Source: Desulfitobacterium_A nosdiversum | GTDB lineage: Bacteria > Bacillota > Desulfitobacteriia > Desulfitobacteriales > Desulfitobacteriaceae | Length of the DNA: 64,000 bases | Reading direction: 5' to 3' | Assembly (NCBI RefSeq): GCF_049860565.1 | Contig: NZ_CP172056.1 | Span: forward strand, 2,728,001 to 2,792,000 | In this document: in pieces, positions 16,477-24,778 of the stretch | Numbering within the stretch: position 1 is the first letter of the stretch | Layout: each line of letters begins with the position of its first letter | Position numbers and translations under genes: made by a program | The notes under the pieces: generated by a model | The model's input: the letters and a program-made list of their open reading frames with translations, nothing else | What the model was told of the DNA's origin: nothing | The model's database searches: none

Positions 16477-17643
16477 CTATAAAGCGGCTTTGTAAATGTT
16501 GTAAACATCCTCTGTGTTCAGGTGTCGGAATTCACCGATAGGTCCGTTTTTAGTGACAGCTTGGGCCATAACTAAAAGGTTTTCTTCTCCGATTCCTACT
16601 TCATGAAGTTTACTGGGCAAGCCCAGTGAGGTGAAAAATTCTTTCGTTTTCTCTATAGCTAAATGAGCAGTTTTGTAAGAATCATCTTCAGAATTTAATC
16701 TCCAAACATTTACACCATAGTCTTTAAAATCTGCTGCAGTCGAATCATTGAGGACATATTCCATCCAGTGAGGAGTTAGAATTGCTAATCCTACTCCGTG
16801 TGTAATGTCATAATAAGCACTGAGTTCGTGTTCCATGGGATGGCAGGTCCACTTTCTCTCCTTGCCTAGACTTAAAAGGCCGTTGATAGCAAGGCTGGAG
16901 GCCCACATCAAATTAGCTCGCGCTTCATAATTTTCAGGATCACGCATGGCAATGGGGGCATATTTGATACAGGTTTGCAGGATACCCTCGGCTAAACGGC
17001 TTTGTAAATAGGCACCCTTTTCAGAGCTGAAATAGTTTTCAAAGGTATGGCTCATTATGTCTGCCGTTCCGGCGGCGGTTTGATTATGGGGCACACTATA
17101 TGTATAGGTTGGATCTAAAATTGAAAATTTGGGGAACATCACCGGATCCCCAAGGCCGATTTTTTGATGGGTTTCGAGATTGCTTATGACTGCGAAGAAA
17201 TCCATTTCAGAGCCTGTTGCTGCTAGGGTTAAGATTGTTCCCAACGGAAGACCTTGAGAGGCCTTAACTTTGCCGATCATTAAATCCCATGGATCATTTT
17301 CATAATAATAACCGGCAGAAATGACTTTGGAGCAGTCAATTGAGCTTCCGCCTCCTACAGCAAGAATAAAATCCAGCTTATGTTCATGACACAGTTGAAT
17401 GCCCTGGCGAACAGTTTCAATTCTTGGATTTGGATCGATTCCAGCTAATTCGAAGAAAGGGATATTATTGGATTGTAATATTTTAGTAACGGTATCATAA
17501 AGGCCGATTCTTTTGATACTCCCGCCGCCATAAACGAGAAGAACACGAGAGCCCCCAAATTCACGGATTTGTTCAGCTAATACATTGACTTGGTCTTTGC
17601 CAAAAAATATTTTAGTGGGTATGGAATACGTAAAACTTTGCAC
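16477..17643 (-). CDS. Iron-containing alcohol dehydrogenase (NAD(P)H butanol dehydrogenase type)
   Basis: 388 aa. Fe-ADH family: Rossmann-type VYGGGS, GGGSSIDCSK for the pyridine nucleotide, and iron ligands around GTADIMSHTFENYF and HPMEHELSAYYDITHGVGLAI. Closest in feel to YqhD/BdhA-type NADPH-dependent aldehyde reductases, which reduce butyraldehyde and other aldehydes to alcohols. Monocistronic, convergent with queC. The 187-bp region upstream (17644-17830) has AT-rich promoter-like DNA but no site I can name. The physiological substrate cannot be read from the sequence. Confidence 0.92.
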   Translation of the reverse strand: MQSFTYSIPTKIFFGKDQVNVLAEQIREFGGSRVLLVYGGGSIKRIGLYDTVTKILQSNNIPFFELAGIDPNPRIETVRQGIQLCHEHKLDFILAVGGGSSIDCSKVISAGYYYENDPWDLMIGKVKASQGLPLGTILTLAATGSEMDFFAVISNLETHQKIGLGDPVMFPKFSILDPTYTYSVPHNQTAAGTADIMSHTFENYFSSEKGAYLQSRLAEGILQTCIKYAPIAMRDPENYEARANLMWASSLAINGLLSLGKERKWTCHPMEHELSAYYDITHGVGLAILTPHWMEYVLNDSTAADFKDYGVNVWRLNSEDDSYKTAHLAIEKTKEFFTSLGLPSKLHEVGIGEENLLVMAQAVTKNGPIGEFRHLNTEDVYNIYKAAL

Positions 17644-17830
17644 GGATAAAATACTCCTTTCTATATTTTATAGATTTGTTTTGATCATAATTGTAAACCG
17701 TTAAAAATTGTTTAGCAATGGCTTCCCGCTAACAAGGCCGGTTAGGACTGCTCGCTTAAAACTACTGGCTTGAAAACTACTAAGCAGAGAAATTAGAGGA
17801 ATTTTTAAAAAGCCATCGAATTAGTGACGA

Positions 17831-18298
17831 ATGAAAGTAGGTGCTTTTTCCTTTATGCAGCATTTATCGGCTACAGATTGTAAACTATATCCTTATTCAT
17901 ATGAAAAAATTTATAAAGTACTGTCAGATCTTCCTGGATACGCTCAATGGTGGCCCTGGGGAGTTAAAGTTAAAGCCCTTGCACGAAATTCAAACCCAAT
18001 GGGTGAAAAGATTGAAGTATGGGCATCCGGAGGATGGTTTAGATGTGAGATTTGCTCATTAGAACCTTCCAAACGTGTTGGTATTCAATATTATCAAGGG
18101 GTGGTCCTTGGTGAAACGCATTGGACCATTACTCCACAGCAGGATGGGCAAACCAAGGTTTGTTACACCATTGATCTTGAACTTAACGGTATTCTGCCGA
18201 AATTTTTAGGAACGTTTATCAATTTCTCAAGAATCCATTCTTTTCAATTTCGAAGGGTTCTTGATTCTTTAGATAAACACCTTCGGGAAAATGCATAG
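17831..18298 (+). CDS. SRPBCC/START-like lipid- or cofactor-binding protein
   Basis: 155 aa, or 147 aa from ATG 17855, which has AGGTG 11 nt upstream and begins MQHLSATDCKLYPYSYEKIY; the start is uncertain. The pattern (helix with LSDLPGYAQWWPWGVKVK, then alternating strands and a long C-terminal helix RRVLDSLDKHLRE) fits the polyketide cyclase / Coq10-type SRPBCC fold. Such proteins bind hydrophobic ligands in a helix-grip pocket. No catalytic residues can be assigned and neighbours give no hint of the ligand. Confidence 0.75.
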   Translation: MKVGAFSFMQHLSATDCKLYPYSYEKIYKVLSDLPGYAQWWPWGVKVKALARNSNPMGEKIEVWASGGWFRCEICSLEPSKRVGIQYYQGVVLGETHWTITPQQDGQTKVCYTIDLELNGILPKFLGTFINFSRIHSFQFRRVLDSLDKHLRENA

Positions 18299-18306
18299 AA
18301 AAAAAT

Positions 18307-18344
18307 GAGACCATCCCAGCAGCTATTCCAGCGAGGAAGGTCTC
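18307..18344. terminator. Possible hairpin between convergent genes
   Basis: GAGACC/GGTCTC arms separated by 26 nt, between the SRPBCC gene and convergent carD. No T-tract follows, so termination is only a guess. Confidence 0.3.
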
Positions 18345-18351
18345 TCACACT

Positions 18352-18843
18352 TTATATATTTATGACATTATTTAATAATATAACAGCTTGTTCTTGAGTA
18401 ATTCCCTTGACTTGAACAACTTCGCTTGCTAAAATCTGGCGGGCAGTATTGAGCATGTTGGCATCGTCTAAACCTAATTTGTTTTTATTCCGTTTGCTTT
18501 TTCGAGTTAAATCCCGGATGATTTCCGTTGCTTCAAAAATATCGCCGCTTTTAATTCTTTTTTTGTTAATTTCGCTGCAGGAGCGCTTATCATCATAGAT
18601 CGCCTGATCAGTTACGCCCTCATTAAAGTTTCGGAGTGCCTCATCAATTATTTGAGGCTCAACAACTTCTCGGATATTTAAACTCGAAGATTTAGTGATC
18701 GGAACCATAACTTTCATACTTATATGAGGTATGTTTAAGATATAATAGAGCTGATTTTCGCCAAGGACTTCTTTTTCTTCAATTCCTTCGACAATACCCG
18801 CTCCGTATAAGGGATACAGAATTTTGTCGCCGATTTGAAACAT
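18352..18843 (-). CDS. CarD/CdnL-family RNA polymerase-binding regulator
   Basis: 163 aa. The N-terminal Tudor-like RNAP-interacting domain begins MFQIGDKILYPLYGAGIVEGIEEKEV, with the typical GxGIVxxIExxE pattern. A basic helical C-terminal domain follows (LTRKSKRNKNKLGL). Family members bind the RNAP beta subunit and stabilise open complexes. Ten extra in-frame codons upstream are possible, but AGGAGGTGG lies directly before ATG 18843. Transcribed divergently from the aminotransferase gene. Confidence 0.9.
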   Translation of the reverse strand: MFQIGDKILYPLYGAGIVEGIEEKEVLGENQLYYILNIPHISMKVMVPITKSSSLNIREVVEPQIIDEALRNFNEGVTDQAIYDDKRSCSEINKKRIKSGDIFEATEIIRDLTRKSKRNKNKLGLDDANMLNTARQILASEVVQVKGITQEQAVILLNNVINI

Positions 18844-18873
18844 TGACCCACCTCCTGAGCAACTATTTTTCAA

Positions 18874-18879
18874 TTATAA
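18874..18879 (-). promoter_or_regulatory. -10 element for carD
   Basis: The minus strand reads TATAAT here, about 31 nt upstream of the carD start. No clear -35 is visible. Confidence 0.4.
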
Positions 18880-18920
18880 CACAAAATAAGTAAAAATACA
18901 AAATTTATATATTACCACTG

Positions 18921-18926
18921 TATAAT
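18921..18926 (+). promoter_or_regulatory. -10 element for the aminotransferase operon
   Basis: TATAAT about 34 nt before the GTG start of the aminotransferase gene, back to back with the carD -10. The -35 is unconvincing. Confidence 0.4.
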
Positions 18927-18960
18927 ACATGTGTCAACAAAAATTAGAGGGGGAACGAAT

Positions 18961-20130
18961 GTGAAAAATATGTATGCGGATCGTATGGAATTGCTTGGAA
19001 CGGAAACCGCATTTGAAATGCTTGCAAAAGCCCAAGAGCTTGAACGGCAGGGCAGGGAGATAGTCCATCTCGAGATAGGAGAGCCTAATTTCCCAACGCC
19101 GGCTAATATTACTGAGGCGGGGATCAGAGCTTTGCACAATGGGATGACGAAGTACACGCCTTCGCCAGGTTTACTTGAACCTCGTCAAGCTATTGCCGCA
19201 TATATTTCCAAAACACGCGGAATTTCTGTAACTCCGGATGAAGTTGTTTTAGTTAACGGGGGTAAGCCCATCATGTTTTACTCGATCATTGCGACTGTTA
19301 ATCCGGGTGATGAGGTTATTTATCCCAATCCAGGCTTTCCGATCTATGAATCCGTGATTCGCTTTGCGGGGGCTAAACCGGTACCGATTCCCTTGCGGGA
19401 AGAAAATAATTTTCGGATTGATATTGACGAATTAAAATCATTAATTTCGGATCGTACAAAAATGCTTATTTTAAATTCCCCTCAGAATCCAACAGGTGCC
19501 CTGTTGCCTCGTGAAGATATTGAGGCAATAGCAGAGCAGCTTTTAGATAGAGATATTTGGGTTTTATCCGATGAAATTTACGAAAAGATTTTATACGAAG
19601 GAGAAAACTTTTCCATTGCCTCTGTTCCTGGGATGAAGGATAAAGCGATTATCTTAAACGGTTTTTCAAAAAGTTATTCTATGACAGGGTGGCGTCTGGG
19701 ATACGGGGTAATGAAACGTGAATTAGCTGAAAAGATCGCTCAACTTGTTGTGAACAGCACCTCCTGTGTTCCGGGGTTTATCCAATTGGCGGGGGTTGAG
19801 GCTCTGACAGGTCCACAAATCGAAACCGCAAATATGGTCAAAGAGTTCAAAGAAAGACGAGATGTTATCGTTAAAGGATTAAATGAAATACCTGGAGTTT
19901 CCTGTTTGTCCCCCTCAGGCGCTTTTTATGTTTTCCCAAATATAAAAGCTATCAAGCGTTCCAGCGCTGAGTTGGCAGAATACCTTTTATATGAAGCCGG
20001 TGTTTCATCCTTGGGCGGACATGCCTTTGGAGCCTATGGCGAAGGGTACCTCCGATTATCGTATGCGAACTCAATGGATAATATCAAGCTGGCATTACAA
20101 CGAATGAAGGATGCTTTAGAAAAATTATAA
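18961..20130 (+). CDS. Class I/II PLP-dependent aminotransferase (aspartate/aromatic type)
   Basis: 389 aa. Fold-type I transaminase: EIGEPNFPTPANI, PLP phosphate-binding and ring-contact motifs (NPGFPIYE, NSPQNPTGA, LSDEIYEKILYEG), Schiff-base Lys237 in GFSKSYSMTGWRLGYG, and the carboxylate-binding arginine in RLSYANS. GTG 18961 is preferred over the upstream in-frame ATG because AGAGGGGG precedes it by 8 nt. Substrate could be aspartate, alanine or aromatic amino acids; sequence alone does not decide. It is followed after 13 nt by the nitroreductase gene. Confidence 0.92.
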   Translation: MKNMYADRMELLGTETAFEMLAKAQELERQGREIVHLEIGEPNFPTPANITEAGIRALHNGMTKYTPSPGLLEPRQAIAAYISKTRGISVTPDEVVLVNGGKPIMFYSIIATVNPGDEVIYPNPGFPIYESVIRFAGAKPVPIPLREENNFRIDIDELKSLISDRTKMLILNSPQNPTGALLPREDIEAIAEQLLDRDIWVLSDEIYEKILYEGENFSIASVPGMKDKAIILNGFSKSYSMTGWRLGYGVMKRELAEKIAQLVVNSTSCVPGFIQLAGVEALTGPQIETANMVKEFKERRDVIVKGLNEIPGVSCLSPSGAFYVFPNIKAIKRSSAELAEYLLYEAGVSSLGGHAFGAYGEGYLRLSYANSMDNIKLALQRMKDALEKL

Positions 20131-20143
20131 GGAGGATATAATA

Positions 20144-20716
20144 ATGCTTAAAGACCTTATTTTGAAGAACCGGACTTATCGGAGATTCTATCAAGACCAT
20201 CCGGTTACAATGGAAACGTTGCGAGAAATGCTTGAACTGGCTAGATTAACCTCTTCGGGAGCAAATTTACAATCGCTGCGATATGTTGTATCGAATGAAG
20301 AAGAAAAAAATGAACGTATCTTTAAAACATTAAAATGGGCAGGCTATCTTAGCGACTGGAATGGGCCCCAAAATGGGGAAAAACCCGCGGCTTATATCGT
20401 AATGCTTCACGACCAACGGACGAGTAAAAACTACTTTTGGGATCACGGGTTAGCTGCTCAAAGCATACTTTTAGGTTTAACTGAGCAAGGACTAGGAGGC
20501 TGTCAGTTTAATGGCATTGATAGACCCGCTTTAGCTGCGGAACTAAAGCTTCCGGAATACTATGAGATTGTTATGGTTATTGCGATAGGTAAGCCTAAGG
20601 AAGTTATTGTTCTTGATGAAATCGATGAATCGGGAAGCATTAAATATTGGCGGGATGATCAATCTTATCATCATGTACCTAAAAGGAAGCTTGAGGATCT
20701 GATTGTCGATCTCTGA
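20144..20716 (+). CDS. Nitroreductase-family flavoprotein
   Basis: 190 aa. FMN-binding nitroreductase fold: KNRTYRRFYQDHPV start, ARLTSSGANLQSLRYVV (FMN contacts), WDHGLAAQSILLGLTEQGLGGCQFNGI and C-terminal AIGKPKE. Start ATG with AGGAGG. Probably co-transcribed with the preceding aminotransferase. Such enzymes transfer hydride from NAD(P)H to quinones, nitro compounds or flavins; the natural substrate is unknown. Confidence 0.9.
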   Translation: MLKDLILKNRTYRRFYQDHPVTMETLREMLELARLTSSGANLQSLRYVVSNEEEKNERIFKTLKWAGYLSDWNGPQNGEKPAAYIVMLHDQRTSKNYFWDHGLAAQSILLGLTEQGLGGCQFNGIDRPALAAELKLPEYYEIVMVIAIGKPKEVIVLDEIDESGSIKYWRDDQSYHHVPKRKLEDLIVDL

Positions 20717-20760
20717 TCTTCGCCGCATGGATACCTTAGAGGGGAGACTTATGGAAACAA

Positions 20761-21099
20761 ATGAACATCCAAATTTTTGGAACAAAAAAATGCTTTGATA
20801 CGAAAAAAGCAGAACGGTACTTTAAAGAAAGAAATATAAAATTCCAATTCATCGATCTGAACGAAAAAGGGTTAAGCAAAGGTGAATTGGAAAGTGTTAA
20901 GCAATCTGTTCCGTTAAACGATTTAATCAATAAAGGAAGTAAAATGTATAAAGCGTTAAACCTTGAATTCATCCGCACGAACAGCACCCGGGAGGAGCTA
21001 TTGCTCAGTAACCCTGGACTCTGCCTGACACCGGTTGTCCGTAATGGACGGAAAGCAACGGTTGGTTATCATCCTGAGGTTTGGCAAGAATGGGAATGA
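20761..21099 (+). CDS. ArsC/Spx-family protein
   Basis: 112 aa. Thioredoxin-like fold of the glutaredoxin-dependent ArsC/Spx/YffB superfamily: MNIQIFGTKKCFDTKKAERYF with a single Cys in place of a CxxC, and LTPVVRNGRKATVGYHPEVW at the end. Spx proteins bind RNA polymerase alpha while ArsC-like ones reduce arsenate; no ars genes lie nearby and the protein is short, so its role is open. The ATG at 20751 is out of frame. The ribosome site is weak. Confidence 0.85.
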   Translation: MNIQIFGTKKCFDTKKAERYFKERNIKFQFIDLNEKGLSKGELESVKQSVPLNDLINKGSKMYKALNLEFIRTNSTREELLLSNPGLCLTPVVRNGRKATVGYHPEVWQEWE

Positions 21100-21115
21100 T
21101 TTATTCATTAAATCG

Positions 21116-21124
21116 TGGTATAAT
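21116..21124 (+). promoter_or_regulatory. Extended -10 promoter for the ABC-F gene
   Basis: TGGTATAAT, a TGn-extended -10, about 47 nt before the ATG of the ABC-F gene. Confidence 0.45.
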
Positions 21125-21170
21125 GCGGTATTGTTGACAAAAAATTGAGTTTAAAGGAACGATTTATTGA

Positions 21171-22784
21171 ATGATTAGTACAAGCGGGTTAACGTTAAGG
21201 TTTGGCAAAAGAGCCCTCTTCGAAGACGTTGATGTAAAGTTTACACCGGGTAACTGTTATGGTGTGATTGGGGCGAATGGCGCCGGCAAGTCGACTTTCC
21301 TTAAGATTCTTGCCGGGGAAATTGAACCCTCCAAAGGTGAAGTCATCATTACACCAGGTGAACGAATTGCGGTCCTCAAGCAAGACCATTTTCAATTTGA
21401 GCATTTTACCGTAATGAACACGGTTATTATGGGACATTCACGTCTTTATCAAATTATGGAAGAAAAAGACGCTCTTTATGCAAAACCCGATTTTTCTGAA
21501 GCGGATGGGATTAAAGCGGCCGAACTTGAAGGGGAGTTCGCAGATTTAAATGGTTGGCAAGCCGAGGCGGAGGCAGGAGAACTCTTAATGGGTCTTGGAA
21601 TTCCCAAGGAGCTTCATGACAAATTGATGGAAGAACTGGACGGCAATCAAAAAGTCCGGGTACTCTTAGCTCAGGCTCTGTTCGGACGTCCCAATATTTT
21701 GTTATTGGACGAGCCGACGAACCACCTGGATCTGGAATCCATTAACTGGTTGGAAAATTTCCTTTTAGATTTCGAGAGTACTGTAATTGTTGTTTCTCAT
21801 GACCGCCATTTCTTGAATAAAGTGTGTACCCATATTGTCGATATTGATTTTGGCAAGGTCCGGATGTATGTCGGAAACTATGATTTCTGGTACGAATCCA
21901 GCCAATTGGCTTTGAAAATGATGAAGGATGCCAATAAGAAAAAAGAAGAGAAAATTGCTGACTTGCAGAAGTTTATTCAGCGCTTCAGCTCTAACGCATC
22001 AAAAGCTAAACAAGCGACTTCACGCAAAAAGCTTTTAGAGAAGCTTACTTTAGACGATATTAAACCGTCTTCGCGGAAATATCCATATGTAGGATTCACA
22101 CCGGATCGTGAGGCGGGGAATCAGCTTTTGACGGTGGAGAACTTATCGGCAACAGTTTTGGGAGAGAAAGTTTTCGAGGATCTTTCCTTTACGGTCAATA
22201 AAGGGGACAAGATTGCTTTTGTTGGCCCGAATAGCTTAGCTAAAACGACTTTGTTTCGAATTCTAACGGGTGAAATGGAAGCCGACGAGGGAACATACAG
22301 CTGGGGAGTTACAACTTCTCAGGCTTATCTTCCTAATGATAATTCTGAGTACTTTGAAACTGAACTCAATCTTGTTGATTGGTTAAGGCAATTCTCAAAA
22401 GATCAGGATGAATCTTTTGTGCGCGGTTTTCTGGGGCGAATGCTATTCTCCGGTGATGAAACACAGAAACCGGCTAATGTATTGTCAGGAGGAGAGAAGG
22501 TACGCTGCATGCTCTCACGGATGATGCTTAGCGGAGCGAACGTTCTTCTTCTTGATGAGCCTACAAACCACCTTGACCTCGAATCAATAACAGCTTTGAA
22601 TAATGGACTGATTAACTTTAGCGGTACAATGCTCTTCGTTTCGCAAGACCATCAGTTTGTCGAAACGATCGCGAACCGCATTATAGAGATTACACCTCAA
22701 GGGTTAGTTGATCGTCAGATATCGTATGACGAATATCTTGAGAATGAAAATGTTAAGGGATTATTGAATACGATGTATGCATAA
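21171..22784 (+). CDS. ABC-F family ATPase (YkpA/YbiT-like)
   Basis: 537 aa, two nucleotide-binding domains and no membrane helices. First domain: Walker A GANGAGKST, degenerate signature LDGNQKVRVLLAQ, Walker B ILLLDEPTNHLDLES. A basic linker follows (about 245-300). Second domain: unusual Walker A GPNSLAKTT (Gly before Lys replaced by Ala), good signature LSGGEKVRCML and LLLDEPTNHLDL. ABC-F proteins act on the ribosome E site; this subfamily is not a classical antibiotic-resistance type. It is followed after 42 nt by the predicted selenoprotein gene. Confidence 0.93.
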   Translation: MISTSGLTLRFGKRALFEDVDVKFTPGNCYGVIGANGAGKSTFLKILAGEIEPSKGEVIITPGERIAVLKQDHFQFEHFTVMNTVIMGHSRLYQIMEEKDALYAKPDFSEADGIKAAELEGEFADLNGWQAEAEAGELLMGLGIPKELHDKLMEELDGNQKVRVLLAQALFGRPNILLLDEPTNHLDLESINWLENFLLDFESTVIVVSHDRHFLNKVCTHIVDIDFGKVRMYVGNYDFWYESSQLALKMMKDANKKKEEKIADLQKFIQRFSSNASKAKQATSRKKLLEKLTLDDIKPSSRKYPYVGFTPDREAGNQLLTVENLSATVLGEKVFEDLSFTVNKGDKIAFVGPNSLAKTTLFRILTGEMEADEGTYSWGVTTSQAYLPNDNSEYFETELNLVDWLRQFSKDQDESFVRGFLGRMLFSGDETQKPANVLSGGEKVRCMLSRMMLSGANVLLLDEPTNHLDLESITALNNGLINFSGTMLFVSQDHQFVETIANRIIEITPQGLVDRQISYDEYLENENVKGLLNTMYA

Positions 22785-22826
22785 AAAAGTCTGTATGTGA
22801 TGATAGCCAAAACGGAGGGAAATTTG

Positions 22827-23468
22827 ATGATCTATAATCTTAGAATCTACTCAGACTATAACTGACCGTATTGTTATATTGGCAACGGGATTGTCAACGC
22901 TTTAAAAAATGAGTTTGATATTGAAGATCACTGGATGAGCTATGAACTCCATCCGGAGACACCTCCTGAAGGAATAGCGCTTAAACAATCCTTTCCGCAG
23001 ATGAATATTCAAGAGAGGCAGAACCAATTCAATAAGATGGGTGCTCCGTATGGAATTGTCTTTAACAATTTGTCTAGAGTTGTAAATACACATCTTGCTC
23101 TTCAGGCGAGTGAGTTTGCTAGAGAAGAGGGAAAATTTCATGAGTATCATGAGAAACTGCTTTATGCTAACTATACCGAGGGAAAAAATATCGGAGATAT
23201 TAACGTCCTCCTTGAATTAGCTCAAAATGTTAAACTGGATCCCCAGAAACTTGAAATAGCCATCCGGCAGAAACGGTATGAGCCGCGTTTGCTTGAAGTC
23301 CAAGACCAGGCTGAAAAAGATCAAATTATGGCTACTCCGACCGTGATCATTAATGATCAGTTTAGAATCGTTGGAGCACAATCCTTTCAAACGTTTCGAA
23401 AGAAATTCAAAGACATCGAGTCAGGGAATCTGACTCAGCCGTTTACTCTGTCAATGACAAAGAAATAA
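22827..23468 (+). CDS. DsbA/FrnE-like thioredoxin-fold oxidoreductase, predicted selenoprotein (Sec13)
   Basis: Reading from ATG 22827 gives MIYNLRIYSDYN, then in-frame TGA at 22863-22865, then PYCYIGNGIVNALKN, and the frame stays open to 23468. The TGA falls exactly where FrnE-type DsbA proteins have the first Cys of CPxC (usual form YSDxxCPxCYIG), giving U-P-Y-C. GGAGGG 22814-22819 sits 7 nt before the ATG, and a SECIS-like hairpin follows the TGA. Read through, the protein is 213 aa, normal for the family, with cis-Pro loop TPTVIIND and GAQSF near the end. Starting instead at ATG 22935 would delete the active site and first strand. Expected role: cytosolic thiol/selenol redox. The alternative is a nonsense mutation. 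Confidence 0.82.
22879..22897 (+). promoter_or_regulatory. SECIS-like hairpin downstream of the in-frame TGA
   Basis: TTGGCAA pairs with TTGTCAA (7 bp including one G-U) around the 5-nt loop CGGGA. The loop starts 20 nt after the TGA and has G as its second base. These values agree with the usual bacterial SECIS rules (short apical loop with an early G, 16-37 nt from UGA). The sequence also codes for protein. Confidence 0.65.
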
Positions 23469-23500
23469 CAGCTATTATGATTAGCTGCTTAAGTTTACTA

Positions 23501-23539
23501 GAGCCGCGAGGAATATTTCAGCCTCTGCGGCTCTTTTTA
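23501..23539 (+). terminator. Terminator after the DsbA-like gene
   Basis: AGAGCCGC/GCGGCTCT arms with an inner GAGG/CCTC stem, then five T. It overlaps the last codons of the convergent MFS gene. Confidence 0.85.
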
Positions 23540-24738
23540 TTGAACTTCCAAATGATGAGGCTGAGGAGTACCAGACCGAGTCCGCCCCAGCAAACCCCTT
23601 GCCACTCCCAAGCGCTCCAAAGGGTTACACCTAAAGCCGATCCCAATGCGCCGCCGATAAAATAGGTCACCATATAGACAGCATTCAACCGATTCCTTGC
23701 TTTCGGAAGAAGCGTATAGATCTGCGTCTGATTGGCAATTTGTGCTCCCTGAATGCCTAAATCTAATAGAATAACGCCAAGAATCAAGCCCCATAGATGT
23801 TGCCCTAGTATGCCTAAAATAACAAATGACAGAAAAGAAATTCCAGCTGCTGCTCCGGCAACAGTTCTAGGACCTTTTCTGTCGGAGAGACGACCCGCGT
23901 ATGGTGCTGTCAAAGCTCCGACAATTCCAACGAGTCCAAATAGACCCGCAACGTTGCTGCCCAATGAATAGGGTGGTTTATTTAAAAAGAAGGCTAAAGT
24001 AGTCCAAAAGAGACTGAATGCACCAAAAAGCATTCCTCCCATAAAGGATGTTCTTCGTAAGACGGGTTGTTCCCAAATGAGTTTGCCAAGTGAAACCATC
24101 AATGAAATATAGGTAATTTGCTTATTCTCCGGTTCACATTTGGGGAGATTGATCCTAAGAAGGAGCATCAAAATCATCATGAGACCTGCGGCAAGCAAAT
24201 ACATTGTTCGCCATCCCCAAATGAATCCAATAAACCCGCTGATCAGACGTGCGAGCAAAATTCCCATAAACAGGCCGCTCATAACAAGACCAACGACTCG
24301 GCCCTGTTCCTGCGGTTTAGCTAGCTGCGCAGCTAAGGGTACGATCAGCTGCGGAACAACAGTCGTAATTCCAACTGCAAAACTTGCAGCCTCCAGCATT
24401 AAAATATTTGGGGCAATAAACATAGCTAGTAAAGAAGCGATTACAGCTCCAAGTAGATGAGTAATCAGCTTTCTGCGTTCCCACAGATCTCCTAGGGGTA
24501 TAAAAATAAACATACCCACAGCATATCCCAGCTGTGTGAGCATGGAAATATTTCCAATACGGCTTGCCGATACATGAAAGGTTTGTCCCATTTCAACCAG
24601 TAAAGGCTGATTGTAGTAGAGATTTGCAACTGATGCACCTGCACCAATCGCCAAAATCCAGATTAAGCCAGGTGAAAGTTCTAAAGAAGGCAGCGGTTTG
24701 CTGCCTGAAAGATTATAAGAAGACTCGGTCTGATTCAT
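23518..24738 (-). CDS. Major facilitator superfamily transporter (probable drug/metabolite exporter)
   Basis: 406 aa with twelve predicted helices. Begins with a hydrophilic 25-residue tail, then ASVANLYYNQPLL, typical of the YnfM/arabinose-efflux-like MFS branch. The loop 2-3 motif reads PLGDLWERRKLI and the loop 8-9 equivalent YAGRLSDRKGPRTV. Lies 40 nt downstream of cvfB on the same strand, so probably co-transcribed. Substrate unknown. Its 3' end overlaps the terminator of the convergent DsbA-like gene. Confidence 0.9.
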   Translation of the reverse strand: MNQTESSYNLSGSKPLPSLELSPGLIWILAIGAGASVANLYYNQPLLVEMGQTFHVSASRIGNISMLTQLGYAVGMFIFIPLGDLWERRKLITHLLGAVIASLLAMFIAPNILMLEAASFAVGITTVVPQLIVPLAAQLAKPQEQGRVVGLVMSGLFMGILLARLISGFIGFIWGWRTMYLLAAGLMMILMLLLRINLPKCEPENKQITYISLMVSLGKLIWEQPVLRRTSFMGGMLFGAFSLFWTTLAFFLNKPPYSLGSNVAGLFGLVGIVGALTAPYAGRLSDRKGPRTVAGAAAGISFLSFVILGILGQHLWGLILGVILLDLGIQGAQIANQTQIYTLLPKARNRLNAVYMVTYFIGGALGSALGVTLWSAWEWQGVCWGGLGLVLLSLIIWKFNKKSRRG

Positions 24739-24778
24739 ACAGGAAACTCCTTAATGGATACCGCATATATTCTAAAAA

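Noticed and set aside
17644..17830. Rex-like operator upstream of the alcohol dehydrogenase gene
   Set aside because: TTGTAAACCGTTAAAAA resembles half sites, but the dyad has too many mismatches to claim.
22863..22865. In-frame TGA taken as a nonsense mutation making a pseudogene
   Set aside because: It sits exactly on the redox Cys codon, the rest of the frame is intact, and a SECIS-like hairpin follows; pseudogene remains a fallback only.
22935..23468. Short 177-aa gene starting at ATG 22935
   Set aside because: No ribosome site there, and the start would delete the active site and first strand of the DsbA fold that are encoded just upstream in the same frame.
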